Shown: piece by piece, positions 42,450-51,630 of the stretch
How the letters are laid out: every line of letters begins with the position of its first letter
How positions within the stretch are numbered: position 1 is the first letter of the stretch
NCBI GenBank assembly: GCA_958295895.1
Contig: CATQHI010000003.1
Span: forward strand, 62,001-126,000
Direction of reading: 5' to 3'
From: Saprospiraceae bacterium
Lineage (GTDB): Bacteria > Bacteroidota > Bacteroidia > Chitinophagales > Saprospiraceae
Length of the DNA: 64,000 bases
Notes under the pieces: generated by a model
Database searches by the model: none
Seen by the model: only the letters and a program-made list of their open reading frames with translations
What the model was told of the DNA's origin: nothing
Program-made: the position numbers and the translations under genes

Positions 42450-43769
42450 ATGAGCAACCGCCGCACTTTTATCAAAAAAACCGCCCTGGCCACCGCCGGG
42501 CTCGGACTGGGGCTGCCGGCCTACAGCCGTACCCAGGTGATGGGTGCCAACGACCGGGTCAACGTAGCCGTCTTCGGTACCAACAGCCGCGGGGAGTACC
42601 TGGCCGGAACCTTTGCCACCGTCCCGGACTGCCGGGTGATGGGTATTGGCGATGTGGACACCCGGGCCATCGCCAAGGGGCAGAAACGTGTAGTAGAGAA
42701 GGGTGGTAAGGAGCCTAAGGGCGATCAGGACTTCCGGCGCTTCCTCGACGACAAAAAGATCGATGCGGTGGTCATCGCTACCCCCGACCACTGGCACGCC
42801 CCCATGGCCATGATGGCCCTCGATGCCGGTAAGCACGTCTACGTCGAAAAACCCTGTAGCCACAATCCGGCCGAGGGTGAGATGCTGGTCGCCAAGCAGG
42901 GTAAAAGTGGACTAAAGGTGCAGATGGGTAACCAAACCCGTAGCAGCGTAAGCCTCAACAAGGTGGTCAAGGAAATTCACGATGGCCTGATCGGCGACGC
43001 CTACGCGGGTAAGGCCTGGTACGCCGCCACACGCGGACCGATCGGTGAGCACGAATCCGCCCCCGTGCCCGAATGGCTCGACTGGGAGCTCTGGCAGGGA
43101 CCGGCCCCGCACCAGGATTTTGACGCCCTTCTGGTGCACTACAACTGGCATTGGTTCTGGAAGTACGGCACCGGGGAGCTGCTCAATAACGGTACCCATG
43201 AGGTAGATATGTGCCGCTGGGCGCTTGGCGTAGACTTTCCCGAGCAGGTCACCTCTACCGGCGGCCGCTTCTCCTTTGACGATGCCTGGCAGGCCTACGA
43301 CACCCAGCTGGCCGGCTTTAATTTCCCCGGCGGGAAGCACATTCACTGGGACGGACGTAGCTGCAACGGCATGCCGCTCTGGGACCGCGGTCGTGGCTCC
43401 ATGATTTACGGTACCGAGGGTAGCGTACTAATGGACCGTAACGGCTACATCGTTTACGATCTACAGGGCAAGGAGCTGCGCCGCGAGGAAGAAAGTGAGG
43501 CCTCCGTAAGTATGGACACCACCGGTGGCGGCAACTTAGACGAGCTGCACATCGGCAACTTCATCCGCGGGGTGAACTCCGATGAGAAGCTCAACTCCGC
43601 CGTTGCCGATGCGAATCCGAGCGTAACCATTTGCCACCTCGGTAACATGGCCCAGCGCACCAATAGCGTACTGAAGTGTGACCCCGCTACGGGTAAGCCC
43701 CTCGATAATCCCGAAGCGCTTGCTCTCTGGCAGCGGGAGTACGAACAAGGGTGGGCTCCGACGGTCTAG
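42450..43769 (+). CDS. Tat-exported Gfo/Idh/MocA family oxidoreductase
   Basis: From the ATG at 42450, 439 residues with a Tat signal (NRRTFIKKTALATAGLGLG). The Rossmann domain starts VNVAVFGTNSRGEY, the catalytic motif is HVYVEKPCSHNPAEGE, and GTGELLNNGTHEVDMCRWAL is the C-terminal signature. Exported members of this family oxidise glycosides at C3 or act on sugars with prebound cofactor. It lies 10 bp after the DUF1080 gene, supporting a shared 3-keto-glycoside pathway. This is a different subfamily from the cytosolic dehydrogenase at 34119. Confidence 0.93.
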   Translation: MSNRRTFIKKTALATAGLGLGLPAYSRTQVMGANDRVNVAVFGTNSRGEYLAGTFATVPDCRVMGIGDVDTRAIAKGQKRVVEKGGKEPKGDQDFRRFLDDKKIDAVVIATPDHWHAPMAMMALDAGKHVYVEKPCSHNPAEGEMLVAKQGKSGLKVQMGNQTRSSVSLNKVVKEIHDGLIGDAYAGKAWYAATRGPIGEHESAPVPEWLDWELWQGPAPHQDFDALLVHYNWHWFWKYGTGELLNNGTHEVDMCRWALGVDFPEQVTSTGGRFSFDDAWQAYDTQLAGFNFPGGKHIHWDGRSCNGMPLWDRGRGSMIYGTEGSVLMDRNGYIVYDLQGKELRREEESEASVSMDTTGGGNLDELHIGNFIRGVNSDEKLNSAVADANPSVTICHLGNMAQRTNSVLKCDPATGKPLDNPEALALWQREYEQGWAPTV

Positions 43770-43773
43770 TCAC

Positions 43774-43781
43774 TACCTTTG
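43774..43781 (+). promoter_or_regulatory. ribF promoter -7 element (TACCTTTG), 4 bp before the start codon
   Basis: Exact TAnnTTTG followed by 4 bp and a GTG. Its position decides the ribF start and implies a leaderless mRNA. Confidence 0.65.
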
Positions 43782-43785
43782 CGGG

Positions 43786-44751
43786 GTGATCACGCACTTT
43801 CAGCTTGACGACCTGCCGCCCTTCCGCCATGCCGTGCTCACCATCGGGAGTTTCGATGGCGTACACCGCGGTCACCAGCAATTGCTGCGCCGCATTCGGC
43901 GCATGGCCGAGGCGCGGGGCGGAGAGAGTATCGTGATCACCTTCGATCCGCACCCCCGGAGCGTACTACGACCGGATGATGATAGTCTACGGCTACTGAC
44001 CACCACGGAAGAAAAAGCCACCTACTGCGCCGAGCAGGGGATTGATCACCTGGTGGTGGTACCCTTCACGGAGGTCTTTAGTCAGCAGAGTCCGGCGGAG
44101 TACATCGAGCACTTTCTCGTCCACTACTTTTCTCCGGAGCGTATCGTCATCGGCTACGACCACCACTTCGGACGGGACCGTGCGGGCAACGTGGAGTTTT
44201 TACGCTACCATGCGGCCGAGTTTGGCTACGAGGTGGTGGAGATCGCGGCCCAGGAGGTGAACCAAATAACGGTCAGCTCGACGAAGATTAGGTCTGCCCT
44301 GCGGGAAGGACAGGTGGTGCCCGCCCGCGAGTTGCTGGGCCGCCCCTACGGGCTCTCCGGTCGGGTGGTGATGGGTCAACAGATCGGGCGAACCATGGGC
44401 TACCCCACGGCCAATCTAGAACTGCTGGATCGGCTCAAGTTGATACCGGCCAATGGCATCTATGCCGTGCGTGCCTGGATCGGGGAGGCGTGGCACCAGG
44501 GAATGCTTTACATCGGTGACCGGCCGGGTGCTCGGCGATGGGCGGGGTACGATTATTGAGCTACACGTTTTTGACTTCTCGGCCGATCTGTACGGGCAGA
44601 CGGTGCGCGTAGAATTCGTGGATTATCTGAGGGGGGATGTTGCGCTGGATGGGTTGGCAGCCCTACGGCAGCAGTTGCAGGAGGATGAACAAGCGGCCCG
44701 CGCCGTACTGGCTCGGGAGGCAGTCGCTTCATCCGCCGGTACAACCCCTAG
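43786..44751 (+). CDS. ribF: Bifunctional riboflavin kinase/FAD synthetase (one apparent frameshift)
   Basis: Makes FMN and FAD. The GTG at 43786 gives VITHFQLDDLPPFRHAVL; then TIGSFDGVHRGHQQLLRRI and VVPFTEVFSQQSPAEYIEHF show the nucleotidyltransferase domain. The kinase domain follows: GRPYGLSGRVVMGQQIGRTM and YPTANLELLDRLKLIPANGIYA. After GDRP the frame breaks. Removing one G from GGG at 44526-44528 restores VLGDGRGTIIELHVFDFSAD and VRVEFVDYLRGDVALDGL. The end is uncertain: the restored frame has no stop and runs into the glycosyltransferase, while a TAG one frame away at 44749 would end it at the usual length near 317 residues, implying another missing indel. Confidence 0.85.
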
Positions 44752-44767
44752 CAATCCGGACACCGCA

Positions 44768-45828
44768 GTGGTGATTCTAAACTACAACGGGCGGGGGTAC
44801 CTGGAACGCTACCTGCCCACCGTGGTGGCCGAGCTCGAGGCGAACTGCCGGGTGGGTGGTGGCCGACAATGCGAGTACCGACGACTCGGTAGCCTACGTG
44901 CGGCGCGAGCATCCCGGCGTAGAAGTGATCGAACTACCGGAGAATTACGGCTTTGCCGGAGGATACAACGAGGCCCTGCGGCGGGTGAGCGCTGAGGTAT
45001 ATGTCCTGCTCAACAGCGATGTGCGTGTCACTCCCGGCTGGCTGGCCGCGTGCTACCTCACTTTCGGGACGGGGTGGTCGGAGCGGTGCAGCCTAAGGTG
45101 CTGGCCGAGCACCAGCCGAGTTGTTTTGAGTACGCGGGGGCTTCGGGCGGGTATCTGGACTTTCTCGGCTACCCCTTCTGCCGGGGTAGGGTGTTCGGAC
45201 ATACGGAGCGTGATGAGGGGCAGTACGACGGGGTGGCGGAGATATTTCTGGGCCACCGGGGCGGCGCTGTTTATCCGGTCCTCGGTCTTCCACGCCCTGG
45301 GGGGCTTCGAGCCGGAGTACTTCGCGCACGCCGAGGAAATCGATTTGTGCTGGCGGATGAAGCGGGCGGGCTACAAGGTGCTGGTGGAGCCCGCCGCGAC
45401 CGTCTTCCACGTGGGGGGGCGGTACCCTGGCCTACGACACGCCCCGCAAGGCCTACCTAAACTTTCGTAATACGCTGGTCACGAGTTTTAAGAATGAGCA
45501 CTCCACGCGGCTACTTTGGTGGGTACCCGTGCGCCTGCTACTCGACGGGGCGGCGGGTCTGTTGTTCCTTAGCCAGGGGAAGTTTAGCCACATCGCTTCG
45601 ATCCTTCGTGCGCATTTCCATTTTTATTCCCGCCTGCCGCTGTGGGTGTACCGGCGCGCCCGGCGTACCGCCGAAATCGATGCGGCCCGGGTGGGGCCGC
45701 CGCGCACCGATGCCGGCAGGGTCGCCGATAGCATCGCCCTGCATTACTACCTGCTGGGGCACAAGCGCTACTGTGAGGTGGTAGTAGAACAGGTGAGGGT
45801 GGAGCCGGAGGCCGTGGGGAGCAATTAG
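44768..45828 (+). pseudogene. GT2 family glycosyltransferase with four apparent indels
   Basis: Pieces of one rhamnosyltransferase-like GT2 protein occur in successive frames. AVVILNYNGRGYLERYL starts it; VADNASTDDSVAYVRREHP and YVLLNSDVRVTPGWLAA follow (extra G near 44854); HFRDGVVGAVQPKVLAEHQP comes after a lost base near 45050; FWATGAALFIRSSVFHALGG returns after an extra base near 45250; NTLVTSFKNEHSTRLLWW lies after an extra G in the G7 run at 45412. Correcting these gives about 350 residues with the A-type active site and a hydrophobic C-terminus. Either the gene is decaying or this stretch of sequence is error-prone. Confidence 0.8.
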
Positions 45829-45909
45829 CCGTCGTAAAAGAATGGGTAGTTTAATGCTGGTGGCGGAGCGAGCCCGTTGCATATTTGCCGGCAACGAAAA
45901 CTGCTACCC

Positions 45910-46956
45910 ATGGCCACGTTAGATTTTGGGGGGACGAAGGAAAAGGTCGTCACCCGTGAGGAGTTCCCACTTGAGAAAGCCCGTGAGGTGCTAAAGGATG
46001 AGACGATTGCGGTGATCGGCTACGGCGTGCAGGGTCCGGGACAGAGCCTTAATCTGCGCGATAACGGGTTCAACGTGATCGTGGGCCAGCGTAAGGGGGG
46101 GGCATCCTGGGATAAGGCCGTGAAGGATGGCTGGGTCGAGGGAAAAACCCTCTTCGAAATCGAGGAGGCCGCCGACCGGGGTACCATCATTCAGTACCTG
46201 CTCTCGGATGCCGCCCAGATTGAGGTCTGGCCGCGGATCAAGCCCTACCTCACCGAGGGCAAGGCGCTTTACTTCAGTCACGGCTTCGGCATTACGTACA
46301 GTGACCGCACTAAGATCGTTGCTCCGGATAACGTGGACGTTATTCTGGTAGCGCCCAAGGGCTCGGGAACGAGTCTCCGGCGGCTCTTTCAGGCGGGCCG
46401 GGGGCTTAACTCCAGCTACGCCATCGACCAGGATGCCACCGGACGGGCCTACGAGCGGGTGATTGCACTGGGCATTGGGGTGGGCTCCGGCTACCTCTTC
46501 GAAACGGACTTTCAGCGCGAGGTGTACTCGGACCTGACCGGCGAGCGGGGAACGCTTATGGGAGCCATCCAGGGGATTTTCGAGGCCCAGTACGATGTGC
46601 TGCGCGCTAACGGCCATACGCCCTCGGAGGCGTTCAACGAGACGGTAGAGGAACTTACCCAGAGTCTGATGCCGCTCGTGGCCGAAAACGGCATGGACTG
46701 GATGTACGCCAACTGCTCCACTACGGCCCAGCGCGGTGCCCTGGATTGGAAGGACAAGTTCCGCGACGCGGTCAAGCCCGTTTTCGAGGACCTATACCAG
46801 AGCGTGGCCAGTGGTGAGGAGGCCCAGCGCAGTATCGACTCCAACAGCCAATCGGACTACCGCGTGAAGCTCGAGGAAGAACTGCGGGAGCTCAATGAGA
46901 GTGAGATGTGGCAGGCCGGGCGCACGGTACGGGGGCTTCGTCCGGAGAACGCCTAA
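45910..46956 (+). CDS. ilvC: Ketol-acid reductoisomerase
   Basis: A 348-residue NADPH-dependent enzyme for valine, leucine and isoleucine synthesis. From the ATG at 45910: GYGVQGPGQSLNLRDNGFN is the cofactor loop, ILVAPKGSGTSLRRLF and the acidic metal site SDLTGERGTLMGAIQGIFEA (Asp and Glu for two magnesium ions) follow, and CSTTAQRGALDW and MWQAGRTVRGLRPEN close it. The wording (ASWDKAVKDGW, SDAAQIEVWPRIKPYLTEGKALYF) is closer to eukaryotic mitochondrial enzymes than to E. coli or Bacillus types. A near-consensus CATATTTG at 45880-45887 may be its promoter. Confidence 0.95.
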   Translation: MATLDFGGTKEKVVTREEFPLEKAREVLKDETIAVIGYGVQGPGQSLNLRDNGFNVIVGQRKGGASWDKAVKDGWVEGKTLFEIEEAADRGTIIQYLLSDAAQIEVWPRIKPYLTEGKALYFSHGFGITYSDRTKIVAPDNVDVILVAPKGSGTSLRRLFQAGRGLNSSYAIDQDATGRAYERVIALGIGVGSGYLFETDFQREVYSDLTGERGTLMGAIQGIFEAQYDVLRANGHTPSEAFNETVEELTQSLMPLVAENGMDWMYANCSTTAQRGALDWKDKFRDAVKPVFEDLYQSVASGEEAQRSIDSNSQSDYRVKLEEELRELNESEMWQAGRTVRGLRPENA

Positions 46957-46962
46957 TTGCTT

Positions 46963-46981
46963 GCCACCTGCGGCCCCGCCC
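46963..46981 (-). repeat. Dispersed GC-rich repeat, copy 7 (one substitution)
   Basis: On the minus strand GGGCGGGGCCGCAGGTGGC. Intergenic, in the 48-bp gap between ilvC and glpD. Confidence 0.7.
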
Positions 46982-47004
46982 ACTTGCCGCACTAACTACT
47001 TGCC

Positions 47005-48676
47005 ATGAATGCCGCCCAACAACGCGCCGCTAAGATCGACCGCCTTGACCACGAACCCTTCAACCTGGTGGTGGTGGGAGGGGGGATCACCGGTGCCGGA
47101 GTGGCCCTTGACGCCGCTAGCCGTGGTCTGAACGTTGCCCTCATCGAGCGCAGTGACTTTGCCTCGGGTACGAGCTCTAAGTCGACCAAGCTCATTCACG
47201 GAGGGTTGCGCTACCTGAAGAATCTGGAGATCGGGCTGGTGCGTGAGGTGGGGCAGGAGCGTGCGGTGGTACATAAGCTAGCCCCCCATCTGGTACGCCC
47301 GGAAAAGATGCTGCTAGCCGCTGGTAGAGGGCGGCTCGCTAGGGAAGCTGAGTACCAGCATGGCCCTGTGGGTGTATGATTTTCTGGCCGACGTGGAGGG
47401 CGACGATAAGCGCGTCATGCTGACCAAGGAAGAGACGCTGGAGACCGAACCGCTGCTGCGCGCCGATATCCTCAAGGGCGGCGGATTCTACGCCGAGTAC
47501 CGCACCGACGATGCCCGCCTGACGATCGAGAACGTGAAAACCGCGGAAGCAAACGGGGCCCTAGCCATCAATTATGTGGAGGCGACGGGATTTGTGTACG
47601 ACGAGGGGCACCACATCCGAGCGGTGAGGTGCCACGACCGGCATGCGGACCGTACATTTGAAGTGAGCTGCGAGCACGTCATTAGCTCGGCTGGACCCTG
47701 GGTGGACGACCTGCGTAGGATTGACAAGAGCATGAACAACAAGCGGTTGTTTCTGAGCAAGGGGGTGCACATCGTGGTGGCCCGCGAGCGGCTGCCGCTA
47801 CAGCACGCCTGCTACTTTGATGTGGCCGATGGGCGGATGCTCTTTGCCATACCGCGGCTGCGGTGCACCTACATTGGAACCACCGATACGCCGTATAAGG
47901 GGGACCCGAACGCCGTACCGGTATACCGGGAGGATGTACAGTACCTACTCGATGCGACCAATGCGATTTTCCCGACCGTGGACCTGGTCGTAGAGGATGT
48001 GGAATCCAGCTGGGCGGGTGTGCGACCGCTGATCTTTGAGGAGGGTAAGTCGGCCGGCGAGATGTCGCGCAAGGATGAAATCTTCGAGAGCGAATCGGGG
48101 CTGCTCAGTATCGCCGGCGGTAAGCTGACGGGCTACCGGAAAATGGCCGAGCGGGTGGTGGACCGACTGGGTAGGCAACTGCAGGAGGAGGGGGAAAATC
48201 TATCGAAAACCACGACGCGGCAGATCGTGCTGTCGGGTGGGCCGTTTGCCGACTTCGACGAGGTGCTTGCCTACGAGCAGGAGGTGGCCGAGCAGCTGCG
48301 GGCCGCCAGTCTCGCACCGCAGCGGGCGGGGTACTTGGTGGCGAACTACGGCAAGCAGTCGCCGACGGTAATCGCCATGGCACGCGAGCGGAAGGAAGGT
48401 AGTGACGTGAGCCGCCTGGCCTGCGCCGAGGCAGCCTGGTGTATTGACCATGAGCTGGCGTTGTATCCGCTCGACTGGGTGGAGCGGCGGTCGGGACGCC
48501 TATACTTCGATATGCCGAGCATTGCCCCGGTGCTGGATGAGGTGCTGGACGTATTCGCCGAAGCCTACGGGTATTCGGAGGCCGAGCGGGAGCGCGAGCG
48601 AAAGCGGGTGGAGGACGCCATTGCCTGGGTGAGCACCTTTGCACCGCAGCCTGCCGGGGCCACCACCGCGGTGTAA
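47005..48676 (+). CDS. glpD: Glycerol-3-phosphate dehydrogenase, FAD-dependent (one apparent frameshift)
   Basis: Membrane-associated flavoenzyme passing electrons from glycerol 3-phosphate to quinone. The FAD-binding start is FNLVVVGGGITGAGVALDAA, then SGTSSKSTKLIHGGLRYLKN. The frame breaks after PEKMLLA and resumes as MALWVYDFLADVEG. Deleting one G at 47317 gives an unbroken MLLPLVEGGSLGKLSTSMAL. The second part has AYFDVADGRMLF-like and FCYIGTTDTPY-like family segments (here RCTYIGTTDTPYKGDP) and the C-terminal DAO_C domain. Corrected length is about 556 residues, normal for the family. Confidence 0.9.
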
Positions 48677-48717
48677 CAAAACGAACCACTGCCTGTTAGG
48701 GCGGTAAACTGCAACCT

Positions 48718-49182
48718 ATGACGTCCCAGGGATCGATCTTCGAGCGGCGGGTAGACCCCGTACTACAGGCGGGCGTCATCCTGGCCATGGTACTGGTGAT
48801 CGATGTGTTTAGCATCATTGTGGCCGGTACGGACACGGTGGGGGTAAGCAACCGCTTCCCCTGGTTGTGCGCAGCGAGTTTTATGCTCTTCTTTGCGTTG
48901 TTCAACTCCGTGCTAAGTGCCTCGGCGGAGAACACCGCTAAGTACTGGGGCCGCAGCATGTATAGCTTTATGGGGCTTGCCCTGGGGGCCGGACTCCTAG
49001 CGTGGGCCTTCAGTGGAATTAGCATCAGTAACGCGGGGTCCTACCGGTGGATCTACCTGGTGGTGACGGTGGGCTATCTGGTCTTTCTGGGCATGATCTC
49101 ACTGATCAAGAACGTGGTCACCTTTGCCCAGCGCGAAGAGTGGAACAAGCCCCGGCTCAAGAACCGCCGCCGGGAGGACTGA
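48718..49182 (+). CDS. Four-helix membrane protein of unknown function
   Basis: A 154-residue protein with four hydrophobic helices (about 18-36, 49-66, 80-100, 110-128) and charged tails. The N-terminal SIFERRVDPVLQAG and C-terminal KNVVTFAQREEWNKPRLKNRR are polar and probably cytoplasmic. I do not recognise a named family, though similar proteins occur beside mutS2 in related Bacteroidota as far as I recall. It lies 41 bp after glpD and 49 bp before mutS2. Confidence 0.7.
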   Translation: MTSQGSIFERRVDPVLQAGVILAMVLVIDVFSIIVAGTDTVGVSNRFPWLCAASFMLFFALFNSVLSASAENTAKYWGRSMYSFMGLALGAGLLAWAFSGISISNAGSYRWIYLVVTVGYLVFLGMISLIKNVVTFAQREEWNKPRLKNRRRED

Positions 49183-49231
49183 GCAACCTAGCGGCGCCGT
49201 TGTGGGTTAGCAAGGGGCACCTTTTTCCGCT

Positions 49232-51619
49232 ATGCAGTTACTTCCCGCCGACACCCCCGAAACCCTGGAATTCGATAAGGTCCTGGCCCTCCTAGAGCGA
49301 CAGTGTCAGGGAGACTTGGGTCGTACGGCTGCCCGGCAGTTGCTTCCTTCCACGAAAGTCACCGAGGTGAATAGGTGGCTGGACGAGGTGGCCGAGTTCC
49401 GGCAGGGGACCGAGGAGAAAAGTATGTTTTCGATCGGCGCCTACGACGATGTCGAGGAGGAGTTGCGAGCGTTACGTGTGGACGGCTACGTACTGGTGGA
49501 GAGCGGACTGGCTAAGCTAAACGTGCTACTCCTGCAAGCCAAGCAACTATTCGCCTTTTTTCAGGGTGCGGCCCGCCAGGCTAAGTACGAACAGCTTTAC
49601 TCCGTCGTGCGGCAGGTGGACTATGTGCCGGAGCTCTCGGCAGCCATCGAAGCGGTCATCGATGCGGAGGGCAGCATTCGCTCGGATGCCTCGGAGGAGC
49701 TTGCGCGCATCCGCCGGCTCATCGGGAGCAAGCAGCGGGAGGTGGAAAAGGCCTTTCGTAGCGTCATTGAGAAGTACCGGCGGGCGGGCTACCTGACCGA
49801 TACGGTTGAAAGCTTCCGGAATGGGCGCCGCGTACTGAGCGTGCCAAGCGAATTCAAACGCCAGATACGGGGCATCATCCACGATGAGTCGGCGACGGGC
49901 AAGACCGCCTACATCGAGCCCGACGAGGTGATCGGAATTAACAACGATATTTTTGACCTCCAGCAGGAGGAGCGGCGGGAAATCTACCGAATCTTGCGCG
50001 AGCTCTCCGCCCAGCTACGGCCCTACGTCGACCAGATTACCGGCTACCGCGACCTGATCGCTTACTTCGACCTGGTGCAGGCCAAGGCGCGACTGGCCCA
50101 GCAACTGAAGGCGGAGCGACCGAAGGTCGATCGGCAGCCTCACTTGCGCATTCGCGAGGGGCGGCACCCCTTGCTGTACCTGAAGAACCGGCAGTACGGC
50201 AGAAAAACCGTGCCCTTCGACCTGAGGCTAGGGGGGAAGAACCGGCTGCTGATGCTCTCGGGACCGAACGCGGGGGGAAAGTCCATCCTGATGAAGTCCG
50301 TGGGCTTATTGCAATTGATGCTACAGTCGGGGATGCTCCTGCCGGTAGATAAGGAATCTGAGTTCGGCATCTTCACGCGGGTATTCACCGACATTGGGGA
50401 CCAGCAGAGTATCGAAGATGACCTATCAACCTATTCGAGCCGCCTTAAAAACGCTCGGGAGTTCATTAAGTCGGCCGATGATCGGACCCTGGTGCTCATT
50501 GATGAGTTTGGCGCCGGTACCGATCCGGCTCTGGGGGGGGCAATTGCCGAGGGGGTACTCGAAGGCCTGAACGCCAAGCAGGTGTACGGCGTCATCACGA
50601 CCCACTACAGCAACCTGAAGATATACGCGTACAAAACCGCCGGCATCGTCAACGGGGGGATGAACTTCGACAAGGATACCCTATCGCCTACCTACGAGCT
50701 ACAGGTAGGCCGGCCGGGCTCCAGCTACGCCTTCGAGATTGCCCAGAAGAGTGGGCTACCTGACGAAGTCCTGGCCCACGCACGCAGACGGGCCGGTAAG
50801 AACGAGCGAGCCGTCGATCAACTCCTCGTCGACCTCCAACGTGAAAAGCAGGAAGTAGAGGAGCAGCTTAAAGGACTGAACCAAAAACAAAAAACCCTCG
50901 ATGCCCTCACCCGTACCTACGAGGAACTCCACCGCGACATCGAAGTGCGCCGCAAACGCCTGAAGCTAGAAGCCAAGGAGCAGGCCCTCACGGAAACGGC
51001 GAAGTACAACAAGGAGATGGAAACCCTGATCCGGGAGCTCCGCGAAGAGAAGAAGATCGAAGAAGCCAAGGAGCAGGCGAAGGTGCTGCGTGAGGAACGC
51101 GAAAAGATTGGCGAGCAGGTGACCGACCTGCGGGAGTCCATCTACTACCAGCCCCGCAAGGGCAAAAATGCCAAGGAAGCCTTTAAGGAAGGCGACTACG
51201 TGAAACTGCGCACGGGCGGGGCCAGTGGCACCATCGAATCCATCGATAAAAAGCGCGCCGTGGTGATCGTTGGTGACCTCCGGCTGACGGTCAATCTGCG
51301 CGACATCGAGCACGCCGATAACCCTATGTCGCTGCGTAAGGAGCGCAGCGTAACCAGCGACATCAGCGCCGTTGCCACCTTCGACAATAAGCTGGACGTG
51401 CGCGGGATGCGCTTCGAGGAGGTGCTCAACACTACCCAGGCCTTCGTTGACCAGGCCCTCATGGCCAATGCCAGTCAGTTGCGTATTGTACACGGTAAGG
51501 GAAGCGGTGCCCTGAAGCGTGCCGTGCGGCAGAAGTTGCAGGAGTACAACCACGACTTTACCCTCATCACGCCCCCCCGCGAGCAGGGCGGTGAGGGCGT
51601 CACCATTGTAGAACTATAA
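49232..51619 (+). CDS. mutS2: Endonuclease MutS2
   Basis: A 795-residue MutS2. The clamp region is followed by the ATPase: Walker A GPNAGGKS (344-351), then LVLIDEFGAGTDPALGGAI as Walker B and signature. A long charged coiled coil (about 520-640, with EQLKGLNQKQKTLDAL) precedes a beta-rich linker and the C-terminal Smr nuclease domain (LDVRGMRFEEVL and HGKGSGALKRAV). MutS2 acts on recombination intermediates or, in some bacteria, on stalled ribosomes, rather than in mismatch repair. mrp follows after 11 bp. Confidence 0.96.
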   Translation: MQLLPADTPETLEFDKVLALLERQCQGDLGRTAARQLLPSTKVTEVNRWLDEVAEFRQGTEEKSMFSIGAYDDVEEELRALRVDGYVLVESGLAKLNVLLLQAKQLFAFFQGAARQAKYEQLYSVVRQVDYVPELSAAIEAVIDAEGSIRSDASEELARIRRLIGSKQREVEKAFRSVIEKYRRAGYLTDTVESFRNGRRVLSVPSEFKRQIRGIIHDESATGKTAYIEPDEVIGINNDIFDLQQEERREIYRILRELSAQLRPYVDQITGYRDLIAYFDLVQAKARLAQQLKAERPKVDRQPHLRIREGRHPLLYLKNRQYGRKTVPFDLRLGGKNRLLMLSGPNAGGKSILMKSVGLLQLMLQSGMLLPVDKESEFGIFTRVFTDIGDQQSIEDDLSTYSSRLKNAREFIKSADDRTLVLIDEFGAGTDPALGGAIAEGVLEGLNAKQVYGVITTHYSNLKIYAYKTAGIVNGGMNFDKDTLSPTYELQVGRPGSSYAFEIAQKSGLPDEVLAHARRRAGKNERAVDQLLVDLQREKQEVEEQLKGLNQKQKTLDALTRTYEELHRDIEVRRKRLKLEAKEQALTETAKYNKEMETLIRELREEKKIEEAKEQAKVLREEREKIGEQVTDLRESIYYQPRKGKNAKEAFKEGDYVKLRTGGASGTIESIDKKRAVVIVGDLRLTVNLRDIEHADNPMSLRKERSVTSDISAVATFDNKLDVRGMRFEEVLNTTQAFVDQALMANASQLRIVHGKGSGALKRAVRQKLQEYNHDFTLITPPREQGGEGVTIVEL

Positions 51620-51630
51620 TCACCCCAGCC

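Noticed and set aside
44526-45418. Programmed frameshifting in ribF/GT2
   Set aside because: The shifts go in both directions at six scattered places without slippery heptamers or stimulatory structures, which fits indels better.
48105-48689. Long minus-strand frame opposite glpD, and similar long antisense frames in gyrA, ilvC, mutS2 and the inositol operon
   Set aside because: These are arginine/proline- or valine/glycine-rich mirror frames typical of GC-rich coding DNA and carry no recognisable domain.
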